DNA of 64,000 nt, taken from positions 4,464,001 to 4,528,000 of the forward strand of contig OY755171.1 of NCBI GenBank assembly GCA_963576735.1, read 5' to 3'. Below, in pieces: positions 1 to 11,349 of this stretch (its first letter is position 1; each line of letters begins with the position of its first letter). The position numbers were made by a program, and so were the translations under genes. The notes under the pieces were generated by a model. It was given only the letters and a program-made list of their open reading frames with translations. It searched no databases and was not told where the DNA came from. Source of the stretch: Bedellia somnulentella (taxonomy: Eukaryota > Arthropoda > Insecta > Lepidoptera > Bedelliidae).

Positions 1-153
1 CACTGTATATTCCCGAACCCTTTACCTATCTTGGTTGGTTCATAAACTATTTTGAATTACTAACAAGGTCTCAAAATTATCAACAAACTTAAAATATTGC
101 GTTTCAGGGATCCCGAAACGAAATTAAACTATTTCAAGTTGAATGTGAAACAA

Positions 154-297
154 TTACGACCGATTTTCAAATTGAGTATTCCAGCTGAGAACAACTTAAG
201 TATCGTTCTGTCGCATTGAAATCTTAACAACTGAATGAGACAAAACGATCCTTAAGTCGTTCTCAGCTTAAATACTCAATTCAGAAATCGGGCGTTA
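154..297. repeat. Fold-back (MITE-like) inverted repeat
   Basis: The arm at about 154-207 (ACGACCGATTTTCAAATTGA onward, through CAGCTGAGAACAACTTAAGT) pairs with an imperfect reverse complement at about 244-297. Spacer is about 36 bp. No coding potential. Weaker symmetry may continue outward to about 100 and 330. Probably a small non-autonomous DNA element; family unknown. Confidence 0.6.
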
Positions 298-380
298 CTA
301 GATTAAATTTGAACCTGGAAAGTTGCCTCTAATCAATATATGAAATTAAAATATATTAAAAGCAGATCTAATAATCAATA

Positions 381-526
381 CTTCGGACGCCCGCCTTTTT
401 GAGCACACTCACTATTTGTTTATATGTGTCCTCCGAGGTTGTCCTCTACTAACACAACCTTAATATTGGCTCTATAAATCTTTTTTAACAATTTATTACC
501 ATCCATCCCCTATGCGCCCAACCCAA
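381..526 (-). mobile_element. LINE-R fragment, inverted 5' segment
   Basis: On the minus strand this matches the LINE-R C-terminal coding region (the part for GRPRKTHLDQIESVLKKAG), as seen better preserved at 26.5-26.8 kb. It lies head to head with the plus-strand fragment at 528-690 and overlaps it by about 30 nt of LINE sequence around GGCGTCCGAAGT, as expected for a 5' inversion by twin priming. Broken reading frame. Confidence 0.75.
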
Positions 527-527
527 A

Positions 528-690
528 CCCTCTTAAAAAGCAGGCGTCCGAAGTATGAGGAATAAAAGAGCATGTATGAGAATTGACGGAGAACATGTAA
601 ATGAAGCCAGAGAAGTTTGTCAGGATCGTACAAAGAGCCGATCGATAGTCAGCCTGCCCCAATGGGAACCAATGACTATATGTATGTAAT
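528..690 (+). mobile_element. LINE-R 3' end
   Basis: Plus-strand 3' end of the RTE-like LINE: codes degenerately for the GVRSMKNKRACMKRL to SAYPNGN end, then reaches a short ATATGTATGTAAT tail. Directly upstream is the inverted 5' part (381-526). Frame broken. Confidence 0.8.
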
Positions 691-724
691 AATAAAAAAA
701 ATATGACTATTAAATTGCTTGTCA

Positions 725-1074
725 ACCATGATAGCCAAGTGGGTAGAACGACTAGTGTTCAAATTCTGGGTCGGGCCTACACCAATTTGTCTTTTCTAAA
801 GACATGTGTGGTTAATTTATCATGGTTGTTAACGGTGAGGGAAAACATCGTGAGAAAACCCACATGGCTGAGTTGTACTTAGTCATGTGACAGTGTATTC
901 GTACAAAACGGCGATAGGCCTGCCCCCTATCACGTGAGTACACTGTCCATGCAAAACATGGGTACTCTGAACACCAGGTGACAAAGTCACGTGATATTCA
1001 GAAGTATTAGTACCTCTGCCAACCCCTTCAGGGATATTCGGCGTGAACGTTTATGTTATGTTTTGTTATGTAAA
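725..1074 (+). mobile_element. SINE-B copy, near complete
   Basis: tRNA-like head (A-box-like GATAGCCAAGTGGGTAGAAC; B-box-like GTGTTCAAATTCTGG), body with GGTGAGGGAAAACATCGTGA, and 3' end GGCGTGAACG followed by a TTATG-type tail. The head lacks about 18 nt of the anticodon arm seen at 19.8 kb. Confidence 0.85.
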
Positions 1075-1623
1075 TTGCTTTTGTGAGTAAAAATTATCAG
1101 TTTTAAATGATATCCCCTTAACTACTAATTAAACTCATGCCTAGATGAACTAACGCATGAGAGAGCTGACCTCTTTTCGTTCATTACCCTTTTATACAAC
1201 GGTTTAAACCTATTATCACAGCATTTTCTAGAGTTTCAGTTCTATCGTACTATTATTTTCGCAAAAACTGCTGTACATACTTTTTATATGAGCTAAATGT
1301 TGTAAAAGTATGTATTGAAGTTATTTATCCCTGTTCCGATTTTTCGGTTCGTATAGTTTCCTCCCATTTTGTAAGCTGGGACCATAATCTATACGACGAC
1401 ACTGAATCTAGTGATTTGGATGAGAATCACTAAAAAAGCTTCAATACTTGAAGTTGTTTTTTCTGACGGATGTCATCTCTACTCTAAGAACCACCCTAAG
1501 AACTACAACAACATTATGCACTGCCATTTAGTCCTTTTCGAACAGCAACTGCCCATACGTTACACCATTTACCGCATCACCCTTTTCCTTTTTGTAATTT
1601 TTGCAAATGACATTTTGCATTCT
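1075..1623. other. No gene seen
   Basis: AT-rich spacer. The short open frame at 1411-1632 has no recognisable domain and runs into a SINE. Confidence 0.6.
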
Positions 1624-1866
1624 GCTGTGTAGTGTCGACTTAGAATAGCACTACCCCATTTCTTCTGGTGGGTATACGTAAGAGACGACTAACGGGATTG
1701 GGGCTTTTAAGGCATTTTTGGGCGATGCGGTTGGAGACCCATCACAACAACCTTTATTTTACCATCTTTTCCTCACTCAACTTTCCAAACGGGGCTGAGG
1801 AATTTCGAATTCCTTAGCTCTGGCTACTAGGGATTTAAAGCCGTGAGTATATGTATGTTTGTATGT
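1624..1866 (+). mobile_element. SINE-A copy, full length
   Basis: Begins TGTGTAGTGTCGACTTAGAA and ends GCCGTGAGTATATGTATG plus tail. Contains the family's GGGCGATGCGGTTGGAGACC block, the CATCTTTTCC(T/C)CACTCAACTT block and the CTCTGGCTAC block. Confidence 0.85.
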
Positions 1867-2727
1867 ACACTTTGCATTATAATTTGAATGAATCTACAAT
1901 TATTTTATTTTATTTAATACTACTTCCTTTCCATCCTTTGAGCTACTTCTATAACATTATACTAACAAATCATATTGATATGTATATTAGATCGAACAAC
2001 CTGCGTGCATTTATAATGATGTTACCGAACACTCCCACAGTAAGTAAGGCTGATAATATATTTCACCCTGTACCCGTCAGCACAATGTTCGGAATCAAAT
2101 TAGATATACTGAGTTATTCAGGCCCTTATTGACTAAGACCCGAAACCTTCTTGATTAATACCTTTTATCACTAGTAAGAGCCAATAAACACGTCCATTCA
2201 GGCAAACTATATTCTTACCAACAAGTGCTTTTGTTTTTGCCGTAAAAAAGTTTTGTGGTCTTTGTCTTAAGTTGATAAGGTTAGCTTTTTAACCTTCTTT
2301 TGTGCAAAGAAAATCTTTTTATCTTTTTCTGTCTTTATGATTGTGAAAAGTTAAAGGTAAGGTAATACTTGGTTAAAAAATAGCACAGCGTGTTTTTGAA
2401 CCTCTCAAATAAAAAATATATTTTAAATGTTAGCATAACAAATAATCTAAATAATTGATCCCACATATAAAAAAAACCATAAGTTTTTACTTTTTAAATT
2501 CTATATCAAGCACGGAGCTTAATAAGCTATAATAGAAATCATGACGTGATTTATTTCTGATTGATTGTGTGAGCTAACAAAGTAATGTAGAAATTGACGA
2601 TTAAATTTTTTGGTATTAAAATGATAAAACAATATATTTTTGAACTATTGGTGATATTTAAACATAAATAGTTATTCTTCTTCAGTCCTAGCTACTTATT
2701 TTTAGGTATCACTCGTTGTTGCGTATA
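1867..2727. other. No gene seen
   Basis: Strongly AT-rich. The 93-codon frame at 1851-2132 starts inside the SINE tail and shows no domain. Confidence 0.6.
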
Positions 2728-2781
2728 GGCAAAATATGTAGGGCTCCTCCCTACATATTTTGCCTCCTCCCTACATATTTT
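2728..2781. repeat. Perfect 16-bp hairpin plus direct repeat
   Basis: GGCAAAATATGTAGGG (2728-2743) and CCCTACATATTTTGCC (2749-2764) form a perfect hairpin with a 5-nt loop; a further copy of CCTCCCTACATATTTT follows at 2766-2781. Could be a MITE footprint or slippage product. Confidence 0.7.
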
Positions 2782-3722
2782 CATTATATAAACGTCACAC
2801 AAACTTCAAGAACGTCATCATACTCGCATGGTAAGCTCAAACTCACTCGACAATTAAAAACGTATTTGCAAGTAATTTCAGAAGGCAAACTCTCCACCCA
2901 ATCTTATTAAGTTCGCAAAGCCTCCGGAACGGAAACCTATTCTTCGATTTAATTACTCGTTTCTGGGCTCACGTCCACAAACCAGGTAATTAACTGCTCG
3001 ATGTTTTACGAGAAAGGTTTCTTACCGCAACGTGTAAATATTTCGGACAAGTTTGTGATCTTAGAAGATAGTCTAGAGCTTGGTACAAAAATATCGGAGT
3101 TTATAGAAACTTGCGTAATACGAGTACAAGTTTTAAATTTGGCTAAATTGTAAGTAAGTAAGTAAGTAAAATGTTTATTTGGTATTAAAACAAAATTACA
3201 AACACTATTTAACAATTAGATACAACATGTAATGATACCAAAAAAGTCTTGGCTCAGCATAAAATGTACTCAGCGCAAGTCTCGCAGGACACAAACGCTG
3301 AGTACGATGATTTTCAGCCAATACCTCAAATTTATATCTACTACATACTAACTAATACATAAAGCAAAAAAAAAATAATTAAATAATTAGAAACAAATAC
3401 TGTAACAGAGAAAAAAAGGAAAGAAACGTACTCCATATATAGCTTATTTCGTAATTTATTTGAAACAAACAAAAAAAAACATTATAATAAAAATAAAAAA
3501 TAAAACAACTGTACATTGGTAAAATGTTCGAGGAAACTTTATAGACATGTATCAAATATACTTAAGAAATACATAGGAATATAAACATATATGTATAAGT
3601 ATGAAAGTGGTAATAAAACAGATAAGTGCGCATGACAGTATACTATTATAGGTAGATATGTATATACAATGATATATTTAGGAAGAGGTTGACCAATGAG
3701 GGAAGGTCAGGACGAATTGCAT
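2782..3722. other. No gene seen; TAAG and A-rich tracts
   Basis: Holds a (TAAG)n run near 3150-3170 and A-rich stretches to about 3500. The (TAAG)n followed by ATGTTTATTT resembles the 3' end of some insect LINEs, but there is no coding support. Confidence 0.5.
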
Positions 3723-3895
3723 ATATACATACATATACTCACGCCATTAGTTTCCATTAAGGTAGGCAGAGAAAATCGATCGCCACTTCCTACGATCCTG
3801 ACAAACTTCTCTAGCTTCGTTTACATCCATCAATTATTTTATTCTTTATACTACGGACGCATGCCTTTTTACGCACACTCTAAATTTGTTCTATT
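3723..3895 (-). mobile_element. LINE-R 3' end fragment
   Basis: Minus-strand copy of the LINE-R terminus: tail (ATACATACATATACTC), ACGCCATTAG, then the degenerate reverse complement of the SAYPNGN to RACMKRL coding segment. Several frame breaks. Confidence 0.8.
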
Positions 3896-4636
3896 TTGCT
3901 ATATAGCATTCACTTAGTTATTTTTATGGTTGTTAAAATCAAAAGGGATAATCGTATATACTATTGATAATAATTATTCATGATAGGCGAAACTTAATTC
4001 TTGTACATATTAAATTTAGCTTCAGGAGCAATTAGTTCCGAGCCTTTTACAGAATTTGAGAGAAATCGAATAGATAATGATTTGTGACAGGTTTCCTACG
4101 TCATCACCCAATTAGAGTAAGATCCCAGAGCGATAAGACATAACTTATTTTCTAAAAGATGAAACTTTAAGTTCTCAGTAGTGTCTCATGTACTCTGTAT
4201 ACCTGCGTGTTTGTGAAGTTTGCACAGTGACACCTGGGCAGGTACCAGGTGCGAAAGGTGCCTAAAAATAAAAGTAACTTTACTTAAATTTAGATGGCTG
4301 ATTTTTAGATATATTTTAAAGAATATCATTCTCAAATAGTATCGCAAGTATCAGACACTTTTCTTGGGCCAAAACTTTTGTCAGACGCTTTAAAGCTCCA
4401 CCAAAAATAAATGAACTTTACTTATTTTCTAATGTCTGTTTTTTTTATATGTTATCAAGATAACTATTACAAAATTATATTTAGTCAGTCAGACAAATTG
4501 GAATGACCAAAAATCCACAAAACACAAAAAATATTCGGCCGTGAGTACGAACGCGAGAGCACTATGCGCATGTTTATCAGAGCGAAGAATTTAAATATTC
4601 CAAAAAGTACTTACTGCTTTCGATAAAATATTTGCC

Positions 4637-4886
4637 GTTTAGTGTCGGCTTAGAATATTACTACCCCATTTCTACCCTTGGGTGATCGTAAAAGGCGACT
4701 AAGGGTATAGGGGCATTTTTAAGTGATTTTTGGGCGATGTGGTTGGAGACCCGTCACCAATAATATTTATTATTACCATCTTTTCCCCAATCAACTTCCG
4801 AAAGTGGCTGAGAAATTTCTCATTCCCAAGCTCTGGCTACCCCATTAAGGGATTTATAGCCGTGAGTATATGTATGTATGTATGTT
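4637..4886 (+). mobile_element. SINE-A copy inside the long-inverted-repeat element
   Basis: Full-length SINE-A from GTTTAGTGTCGGCTTAGAAT to the GTATATGTATGTATG tail. It lies in the loop between the two 470-bp arms, so it probably inserted after the element formed or was carried with it. Confidence 0.85.
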
Positions 4887-4889
4887 AAG

Positions 4890-5345
4890 CGCCTGACGTA
4901 CGGGTGACGGCAATTGCTCTCGCGATGGTATTTTTGCGTAATATTTGTTCAGGCGTTAAGTCTGAATAAGTACTCTTATGTTTTCTTTCAGATCTTCCAT
5001 AAACCTTGTTCTGAACCTTGTTTTTTCTTTATGTGGGCGTTAAAATCTACCTCCGTACCAAATTTTAGCTCTGTAGGTCTATGGGAAGTACTAGTTCTAT
5101 TTTGATGATCAGTGAGTCAGTCAGTGTCGAAAATGCGAAACTTTGCATTAGCTTAACTTGGGAATTCATAAATCTACCGACTTGAAATTTTGGATTTCAA
5201 GTGTGTGATTACGAATTTCTAGGTGACAAAAATTTCAGCGATTTAATCCTATCCAGAGGTTCTCGAATGGGGGCCTGAAAATGCGGCGAAACGGTTCCAG
5301 TAAAGGATGGTACGGCAGTGTTTGCTTCGCGCTCGACTTGGCGGG
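4890..5345 (-). mobile_element. Helitron-like segment
   Basis: Read on the minus strand, this matches in order the left part of the Helitron at 50.2-50.6 kb: a CCGCCAAGTCGAGC block, ACTGCCGTACCATCCTTTAC, CCGTTTCGCCGC, then GACTGACTCACTGATCATCA and a CTACAGAGCTAAAATTTGG block. No coding frame remains. Confidence 0.6.
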
Positions 5346-5900
5346 AATCTATATATAGATCTATATTATACATTGCGCGCACATACACAGAATGTGAGTT
5401 AAAGAAGGAGAACCGGGTTACTATGGACGTCTCACTCGCTCGGAAACGCATGCATAATGCTCTCGTGTCCGTACTCACGGCCGAATAATTTTTGTGTTTA
5501 GTGGATTTTTGGTCGTTCTTATTTGTCTGACTGACTAAATATAATTTTGTAATAGTTATCTTGATAACATATAAAAAAATCAGACATTAGAAAATAAGTA
5601 AAGTTCATTTATTTTTGGTGGAGCTTTAAAGCGTCTGACAAAAGTTTTGGCCCAAGAGAAGTGTCTGATACTTGCGATACTATTTCAGAATGATATTCTT
5701 TAAAATATATCTAAAAATCAGCCATCTAAATTTAAGTAAAGTTATTCTTATTTTTAGGCACCTTTCGCACCTGGTACCTGCCCAGGTGTCACTGTGCAAA
5801 CTTCACAAACACGCAGGTATACAGAGTACATGAGACACTACTGAGAACATAAAGTTTCATCTTTTAGAAAATAAGTTATGTCTTATCGCTCTGGGATCTT

Positions 5901-6617
5901 GGACTAAATGTTTTTGTCGTCTTCTACAAGCATTACGTCCAATCTCACCATAACGTAACACTTATATAAAAAAAACTTAATAAATATTATTTTTTATTAA
6001 ATAAAAGGAAGAAAAACCCACTGGTCCTGGAAACAAAAAGTTTTTACCGAACTTTTTAATTAAGGAAAAATCTCAATTGATTCCCAACCTGTTGGTTTCG
6101 TAATGAAAATTAACTCCATACCTTGTTACAGAACATTTCGACGTAAACAGTCTTTAGCAGAACTTTTTTATATTGTAATATACCCTCATCCGCTTCTAAA
6201 CGCTTCCCATCTCCTAATTTATAACCTTGCTCAATAAGGCTGTACGTTTATTGACAAGCTTTGTCGACATTATATAAATTATTATCCAATGTATTTCAAA
6301 ACCACTGTCTAGTTATGGGGTGTGTGTGAAACTCTGTTACTAAATTTTAAACAAGTTATTGCCTTGTCTATTATAAAGTCCTTTAGTATAATTTCGTTAA
6401 CATTTTAATATATTTAACGCGAATGAATAGTGAATTTATATATAAAAATTGTTGAAATTGGAAAAATCTTAAAGGCTGAAACTGAAAATATGTGTTCTGG
6501 GTCGTTAGTATTAAATAATTGATACAATCTTAGATATGAAAAACCAAAATAATAATTTAAAAACTGTCTTATACATGCTGTACAAACACACGTACACTAC
6601 TTGATAAATTTATATTT
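5901..6617. other. No gene seen
   Basis: AT-rich spacer, no repeat match recognised. Confidence 0.55.
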
Positions 6618-6619
6618 TA

Positions 6620-6752
6620 TGAAAAAAGAGCATGTATAAAAAGATTGAGGGAAGTGAACGAAGCTAGAGAGGTTTGCAAGGATTCTACGAAGCGATCGAT
6701 AGTCTCTGCCTATCCAAATGGGAACTAACAGCGTGAGTATATGTATGTTTTT
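6620..6752 (+). mobile_element. LINE-R 3' end fragment
   Basis: Plus-strand terminus: degenerate code for RACMKRL...EAREVC...SAYPNGN, then GCGTGAGTATATGTATG. Confidence 0.8.
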
Positions 6753-7030
6753 TACATACATGTATTTACTAGAAATGTTTTTCGCGATCGTTCTGAACCA
6801 ACTTTAGGAATTATAACTAAGTAAGGCTGAAAAATTTAAAAAGGGGTATCCAAACCTTTTTAATTAGAGCTTCCTAAGCCAATTTAGAAGTTAAGTGAGA
6901 AAAATATTTATTATATTGGTAATTTGATTTCCGATTTAATTTAGGAGGTATGTATTTGTTATATTATTATAGTACAGAATAACTTTAATCTATGAGTTTT
7001 AAATATATATACAAAAGATAGAAATAATAA
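6753..7030. other. No gene seen
   Basis: AT-rich; probably includes 3' untranslated sequence of the element whose coding relic lies at 7031-7174. Confidence 0.4.
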
Positions 7031-7174
7031 TTAAACAATATAAAAAATATTTTCAAAATCACTGCCGCTAGGGGGAAGGGTTCCCAAAAGGCTAGCTGCA
7101 TTGCCCCTTTGTACGGCAATACTTATTCTTTGGGCAAAGTATGTGCCAGCCCTAGGATCCCCACTAGAAAAATA
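7031..7174 (-). pseudogene. Short transposon-like C-terminal peptide relic
   Basis: Minus-strand frame of about 46 codons ending at a TAA (7031-7033). It contains [20 protein letters not shown] followed by [15 protein letters not shown]. Its composition is clearly peptide-like and richer in G+C than the flanks. I believe similar tails occur at the end of insect transposable-element proteins, but I cannot name the family. Truncated at the 5' side. Confidence 0.4.
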
Positions 7175-8469
7175 TTGTATAAATATAAAAAAAAATACTC
7201 TTTCAGAAGAAGTTTTAATTTGTTAGTAAAATTCAACAAATAAGTAAAAATTGTCATATTTTAATAAAAATAAAGCACTTTTTCTAAGTTTGTTACAACC
7301 TTTGACACTAATTAAGCTTCTTCATCTACGACAAAATAATTCTATATTATACATTATTATATATTCACATCGCAGAAATTTACGTTTTACCTTATTTTTG
7401 TTTTCTCAGACGCAATTTCATATTGAATAAATAAAACAATAATGATTTATATTGTATACATCCAAAAGCCACAGAAGGTATTTGAACGAATCAAATCACA
7501 TTGTTTCCGAAACATTTTTCAAGAGTTCTATTTTTTGGTCGGTTTGTAAAATAAATGGATAGTATATTGCCACTTGCATTGGTGTGACAGTAAAACACTT
7601 TCGAAAAAAACGAAAAAAAAGATTTCAGTCATAAAGGCGCACCCGAACTATTCTATTGGCGGTGTTAAAGGAGAACATATTGGCTCTATGCATCGGCATT
7701 TTTATTTAGTTCCCAAATAAATTTTTCCTTTAAAAAAGTAGCAATACGGTTTAACCTTTTACCAATTGTTTATCGTTTCAGCACGTGATAACGTTTTAAT
7801 AAAATTCAGTGAATATTTCACTGTTCTATTCGAATGTACCTTGTTAACGTATTTTCTACGATTGAACGTGACCAGTTCAATTACATGCGAACAATTTTCC
7901 CTCATTGATACAATTGCATTTGGAAATTTTATCAAGTATTGTGCTGAATCATACTATGAAATTAATACACGTTGTTTGAGACTTTTCAATATTATCTTCG
8001 TGCTGCAACATTACTTCTATACCACTTATCACAGTTAAATAACTGCGATATAATAAAAGAAAACTAGGCCGTAGCGAAAATAAAAAAAATAAAAACTTCC
8101 ATGGCGGTTGATGAACAATGATAAGGACTATCATTGTTTATTATTTTATAGTGATGCTTGAGAAAATTAAATACTTTATTTAATTTTACCTCATTGTTGG
8201 CTTGCTAGATCGTTTACCTCTAAACTTGGGAAGAAGGTTTAATTTTTTTCTTCGGAGCAATGGTTACACTTTTTTTTTAAAAAACTTAGTTTTACTCATT
8301 ATTTTGCTTATAGTTCGTTTTGTAAGCTACATATTTCAAACATAGTATTAAATATTAATAGCTATATAAATTTAAATAGTTGGTTGAGGGATTCGAACCA
8401 TGCACCGTCATGCGTCTATGAATTTCTACTAACACTATTTAAAACTAGCATCTACATTTTTGTATTCTA
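7175..8469. other. No gene seen
   Basis: AT-rich. A 90-codon frame at 7766-8038 has no recognisable domain. At about 8383-8420 the minus strand reads ATGGTTCGAATCCCTCAACC, a B-box-like tRNA T-arm, possibly a SINE scrap. Confidence 0.5.
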
Positions 8470-8918
8470 CAATAGGCTATTTGACTGTAATGAAAATATG
8501 CATTTCTTTTATTTAATTAGTCTTAATATTTCTTTTTTGGAGCAATATGTAATAATGTGAGATAAAAATATTGCATTATTTCATCAAAATCCGTCTTCTA
8601 AAATAAGTAATTTTGATGCAACTGTCACGTGACTAAAAACGACCGTGATTGGCTGTTTGTATAATGACGTAGATTGCACATAAACTGTCTGTATATCGCT
8701 TCGCTCATTGGTGTTTAATGCGGAATTGACGTCATTTGTGCTACAGCCGCCATATTACTTTAAGTCGCGTTTTCGCGGCACATTTGAATATTGCATTTTC
8801 TTTTTCGATTTTTTAATAAAATAGCTAAACAGAAGGCAGAAAAATATCTTTTTAGGGCTCCGTATAAACAAATTAACACCGTAGGATAGTTTTCAAAACT
8901 TAGTCAAATAGCCTATTG
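8470..8918. mobile_element. Candidate 449-bp MITE with 17-bp inverted ends
   Basis: CAATAGGCTATTTGACT (8470-8486) is the exact reverse complement of AGTCAAATAGCCTATTG (8902-8918). The interior is more GC-rich than the surroundings (ACGTCATTTGTGCTACAGCC; GTCGCGTTTTCGCGGC) and has no open frame. A target-site duplication is not evident. Confidence 0.5.
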
Positions 8919-9570
8919 ATGTAATTGTACATATAAAACAAATTAAATTTAGCTCAAGGATTCTTTTTAGCGATGTTTGATGAGAATTTAATTATACAAC
9001 TCATACATGTTTGTACCAAGAGGATCAAACACTTTGGAATAGGATTATTTGACCATAGTCAAAAACGCCTAGTGTGGGTTGGTAGGATAACAATTACCGT
9101 GATAGTAACCGAAATCGATGGCCGATGCACAAAATCACTAAGTTTTCGTACAATAAATTTCAATTTTGCTAAAAATTTTCATTATTAAAAGTTTGCTCTA
9201 TTCTACTAAGCAGAGTTACATAAATTGTATTTTAATAATCAGATCGAACTCCAAAACCTTAAAAGATTACGAGCCAAACACTTAAACGCTATACGACGGA
9301 GCAGTCAGACATCCCTATTTTTTTTGTTGAAAATGTATTGTAGGTTCAGCACGCGGTAGAATATGCAAAAATTTGGTATATTTGTCTAACTTTATTTACC
9401 GCAACCAAAATACAATGTTGTATAAGCTTTATATATTACTTTTTAATGTTGTTATTTTTGTTGGCTGAGTCGTTTAGGAGCCTATTAATTACATAAACAT
9501 TTAACGAATCCTCTTTATCATTGTTATAATCATCCTGCAAGTATAATGATGGTAAATTATTATACGAATA
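8919..9570. other. No gene seen
   Basis: AT-rich spacer with a meaningless short frame at 8973-9188. Confidence 0.55.
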
Positions 9571-9656
9571 TACATACATAGATATACTCACGGCCATGAA
9601 TCCCTAAAAGGGGTAGCCAGAGCTTCAGAGCTAGAAACTCCTCAGCTACGTTTGGA
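9571..9656 (-). mobile_element. SINE-A 3' fragment
   Basis: Tail TACATACATAGATATACTC, ACGGCCATGAATCCC, AGGGGTAGCCAGAGC, then breaks off after CTCCTCAGCTACG. 5'-truncated. Confidence 0.8.
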
Positions 9657-10246
9657 TTATGAATATAAAAATATTATATTAAAAACGTAGTTTTCTTCAA
9701 AAGTTGGGTGACCAAAAATGACAAAGAGAAAATAAAATTCGTGGCCCGTATCAAATCAAAGAAACCCTCACGTACTTAATGATTTAATGTCTCAATACCG
9801 ACCCTTTATCTTGAGACCCTTATTTTGAAATTTAACGACTACTCTGCTTTCATTTTGATAAAACGGAGCGTAAGATTAAAATGTGTTTTATCGTTATTTT
9901 AAAAAGGATTTACATTACCCAGACTAATAAATGATTCAGCGAAAATATAAAAATGTTTTGACGGATTAATTACTTGATACTTCCATATTTGTGATTAATT
10001 CAAAATATTTTAGAAAATAAACAAATATTTGTGAATATTAAAACTTTAAGTATTTTTATACCCAAAAATTTAAGTATAAGTCCTCAACAAAGTAGTTGGT
10101 GACCAAATTGTATTTATTATTGTATTTAAAAACCTAAACATTTCTTCTTTATTATGTTTTAATGAAGTATATATTTTTAAATATGCACTGCGCATAAATA
10201 GTGTCCACTGTTAAGGTACTTTTACAGAAAAAATACAAACATACAC
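9657..10246. other. No gene seen
   Basis: AT-rich spacer; no repeat recognised. Confidence 0.5.
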
Positions 10247-10384
10247 ATACTATACTATACTATATATATACTCATGGCTTCAAAATCCCTAAAAGGGGTA
10301 GAACTAGAAATTCCTCAACCATTTTTCACCAACAACCTTTATTTTAGCATCTTTTACCCACTCAACTTTCTAAAAGTGGCTGAG
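10247..10384 (-). mobile_element. SINE-A with inverted 5' segment
   Basis: Minus-strand 3' end (ATACTCATGGCTTC...AATTCCTCAACCATTTTT, to about 10325) followed by a plus-strand SINE-A middle (CACCAACAACCTTTATTTTA...AAAGTGGCTGAGA). The two halves overlap by about 14 nt of family sequence around GTGGCTGAG, the pattern left by twin priming. Confidence 0.7.
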
Positions 10385-10387
10385 AAA

Positions 10388-10587
10388 ACATATATACATA
10401 CATATACTCACGGCTATAAATCTCTAGGAGGAAGAGCCAGAGCTAAGGAATTAGAAATTCTTCAGCCACTATTGGAAAGTTGAGTGGGGAAAAGATCCCC
10501 AAAAGCCCCAATCTTGTAAGTTGCCTCTTATGTCCACCCACCGGAAGAAATAGGGTAGTTCTATTCTAAGCCGGCACTACACAGCAG
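10388..10587 (-). mobile_element. SINE-A copy with internal deletion
   Basis: Tail ACATACATATACTCACGG through GAGTGGGGAAAAGAT, then jumps to CCCCAAAAGCCCC and continues to GCCGGCACTACACAGC. About 55 bp including the GGTTGGAGACCC block are missing. Confidence 0.8.
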
Positions 10588-10831
10588 TTTACAGAAATTA
10601 TTTACTGAAAATATTTTAAAATGTACGGTACTTGTGCCAAATAAATAAATGAATTCAACATATATAAACATATTGTTAATCACGCTTCATCAGCTCTTAT
10701 TGGGGAAGGCAAAATTATCTATTGCCATTTTAACTTATCCCGTGAACCTTTCGACCTTAATTCATATCTTTATGTTTTCTATACATTTTTGTAACTTCTG
10801 AGTCAACCTTATTATAGGTATAGAAATAATA

Positions 10832-11081
10832 ACATACATACATACATATACTCACGGCTTTATTTCCCTAGAAGGGGTAACCAGAGCTAAGGAATTATAA
10901 ATTCCTCAGCCACTTTTGGAAGTTGAGTGGGGAAAAGATGGTAAAAATAAAGGTTTTTGGTAATGGGTCTCCAACCGCATCGCCCGAAAATCCAATAAAA
11001 AGCCCCAATACCCTTAGTCGCCTCTTACGACACCCGTGGGTAGAAAGGGGTAGCGACATTCTAAGCCGGCACTACACGGCA
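10832..11081 (-). mobile_element. SINE-A copy, full length
   Basis: From the ACATACATACATATACTC tail to CCGGCACTACACGGC. Belongs to a variant with TAGAAAGGGGTAGCGACATT near the 5' end, also seen at 49.2 and 58.4 kb. Confidence 0.9.
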
Positions 11082-11349
11082 ATAATAAAATAAGAATAAT
11101 TTAAAATAATAATAATAAGAAATAATAAATATTTTTTATAATAATGGAATAGGAATCCTAGACTATTGTAAGAAAATAAACATAAACTTTAATAGATAAA
11201 TAAATATAAGACTACGGCGTAGTCTTCAGTGATTCGTAGCAATTAATAGGATTTATTCGCAGTTAGTGCTCTTGGGCATATTGATATTACATTTACCCAA
11301 AAAAAATGTGATTCATTTCCTTCTAACATATTTTTTTATATATTGTGAT

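Larger units (their letters stand above)
4119..5900. mobile_element. Element with about 470-bp terminal inverted repeats
   Basis: Left arm 4119-4587 and right arm 5434-5900 are near-perfect reverse complements, starting AAGATCCCAGAGCGATAAGA on both outer ends and running inward through GACACCTGGGCAGGTACCAG to ATTCGGCCGTGAGTACG. The loop holds a SINE-A (4637-4886) and Helitron-related DNA (4890-5345). No transposase frame and no clear target-site duplication. Family not identified; a non-autonomous DNA element or an inverted duplication of a Helitron end. Confidence 0.75.

Noticed and set aside
4119..5900. LTR retrotransposon
   Set aside because: The long terminal repeats are inverted, not direct, and no gag/pol text is present.
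7766..8038. 90-codon frame as a small secreted or membrane protein
   Set aside because: No signal peptide or domain pattern that stands out from AT-rich background; no supporting context.
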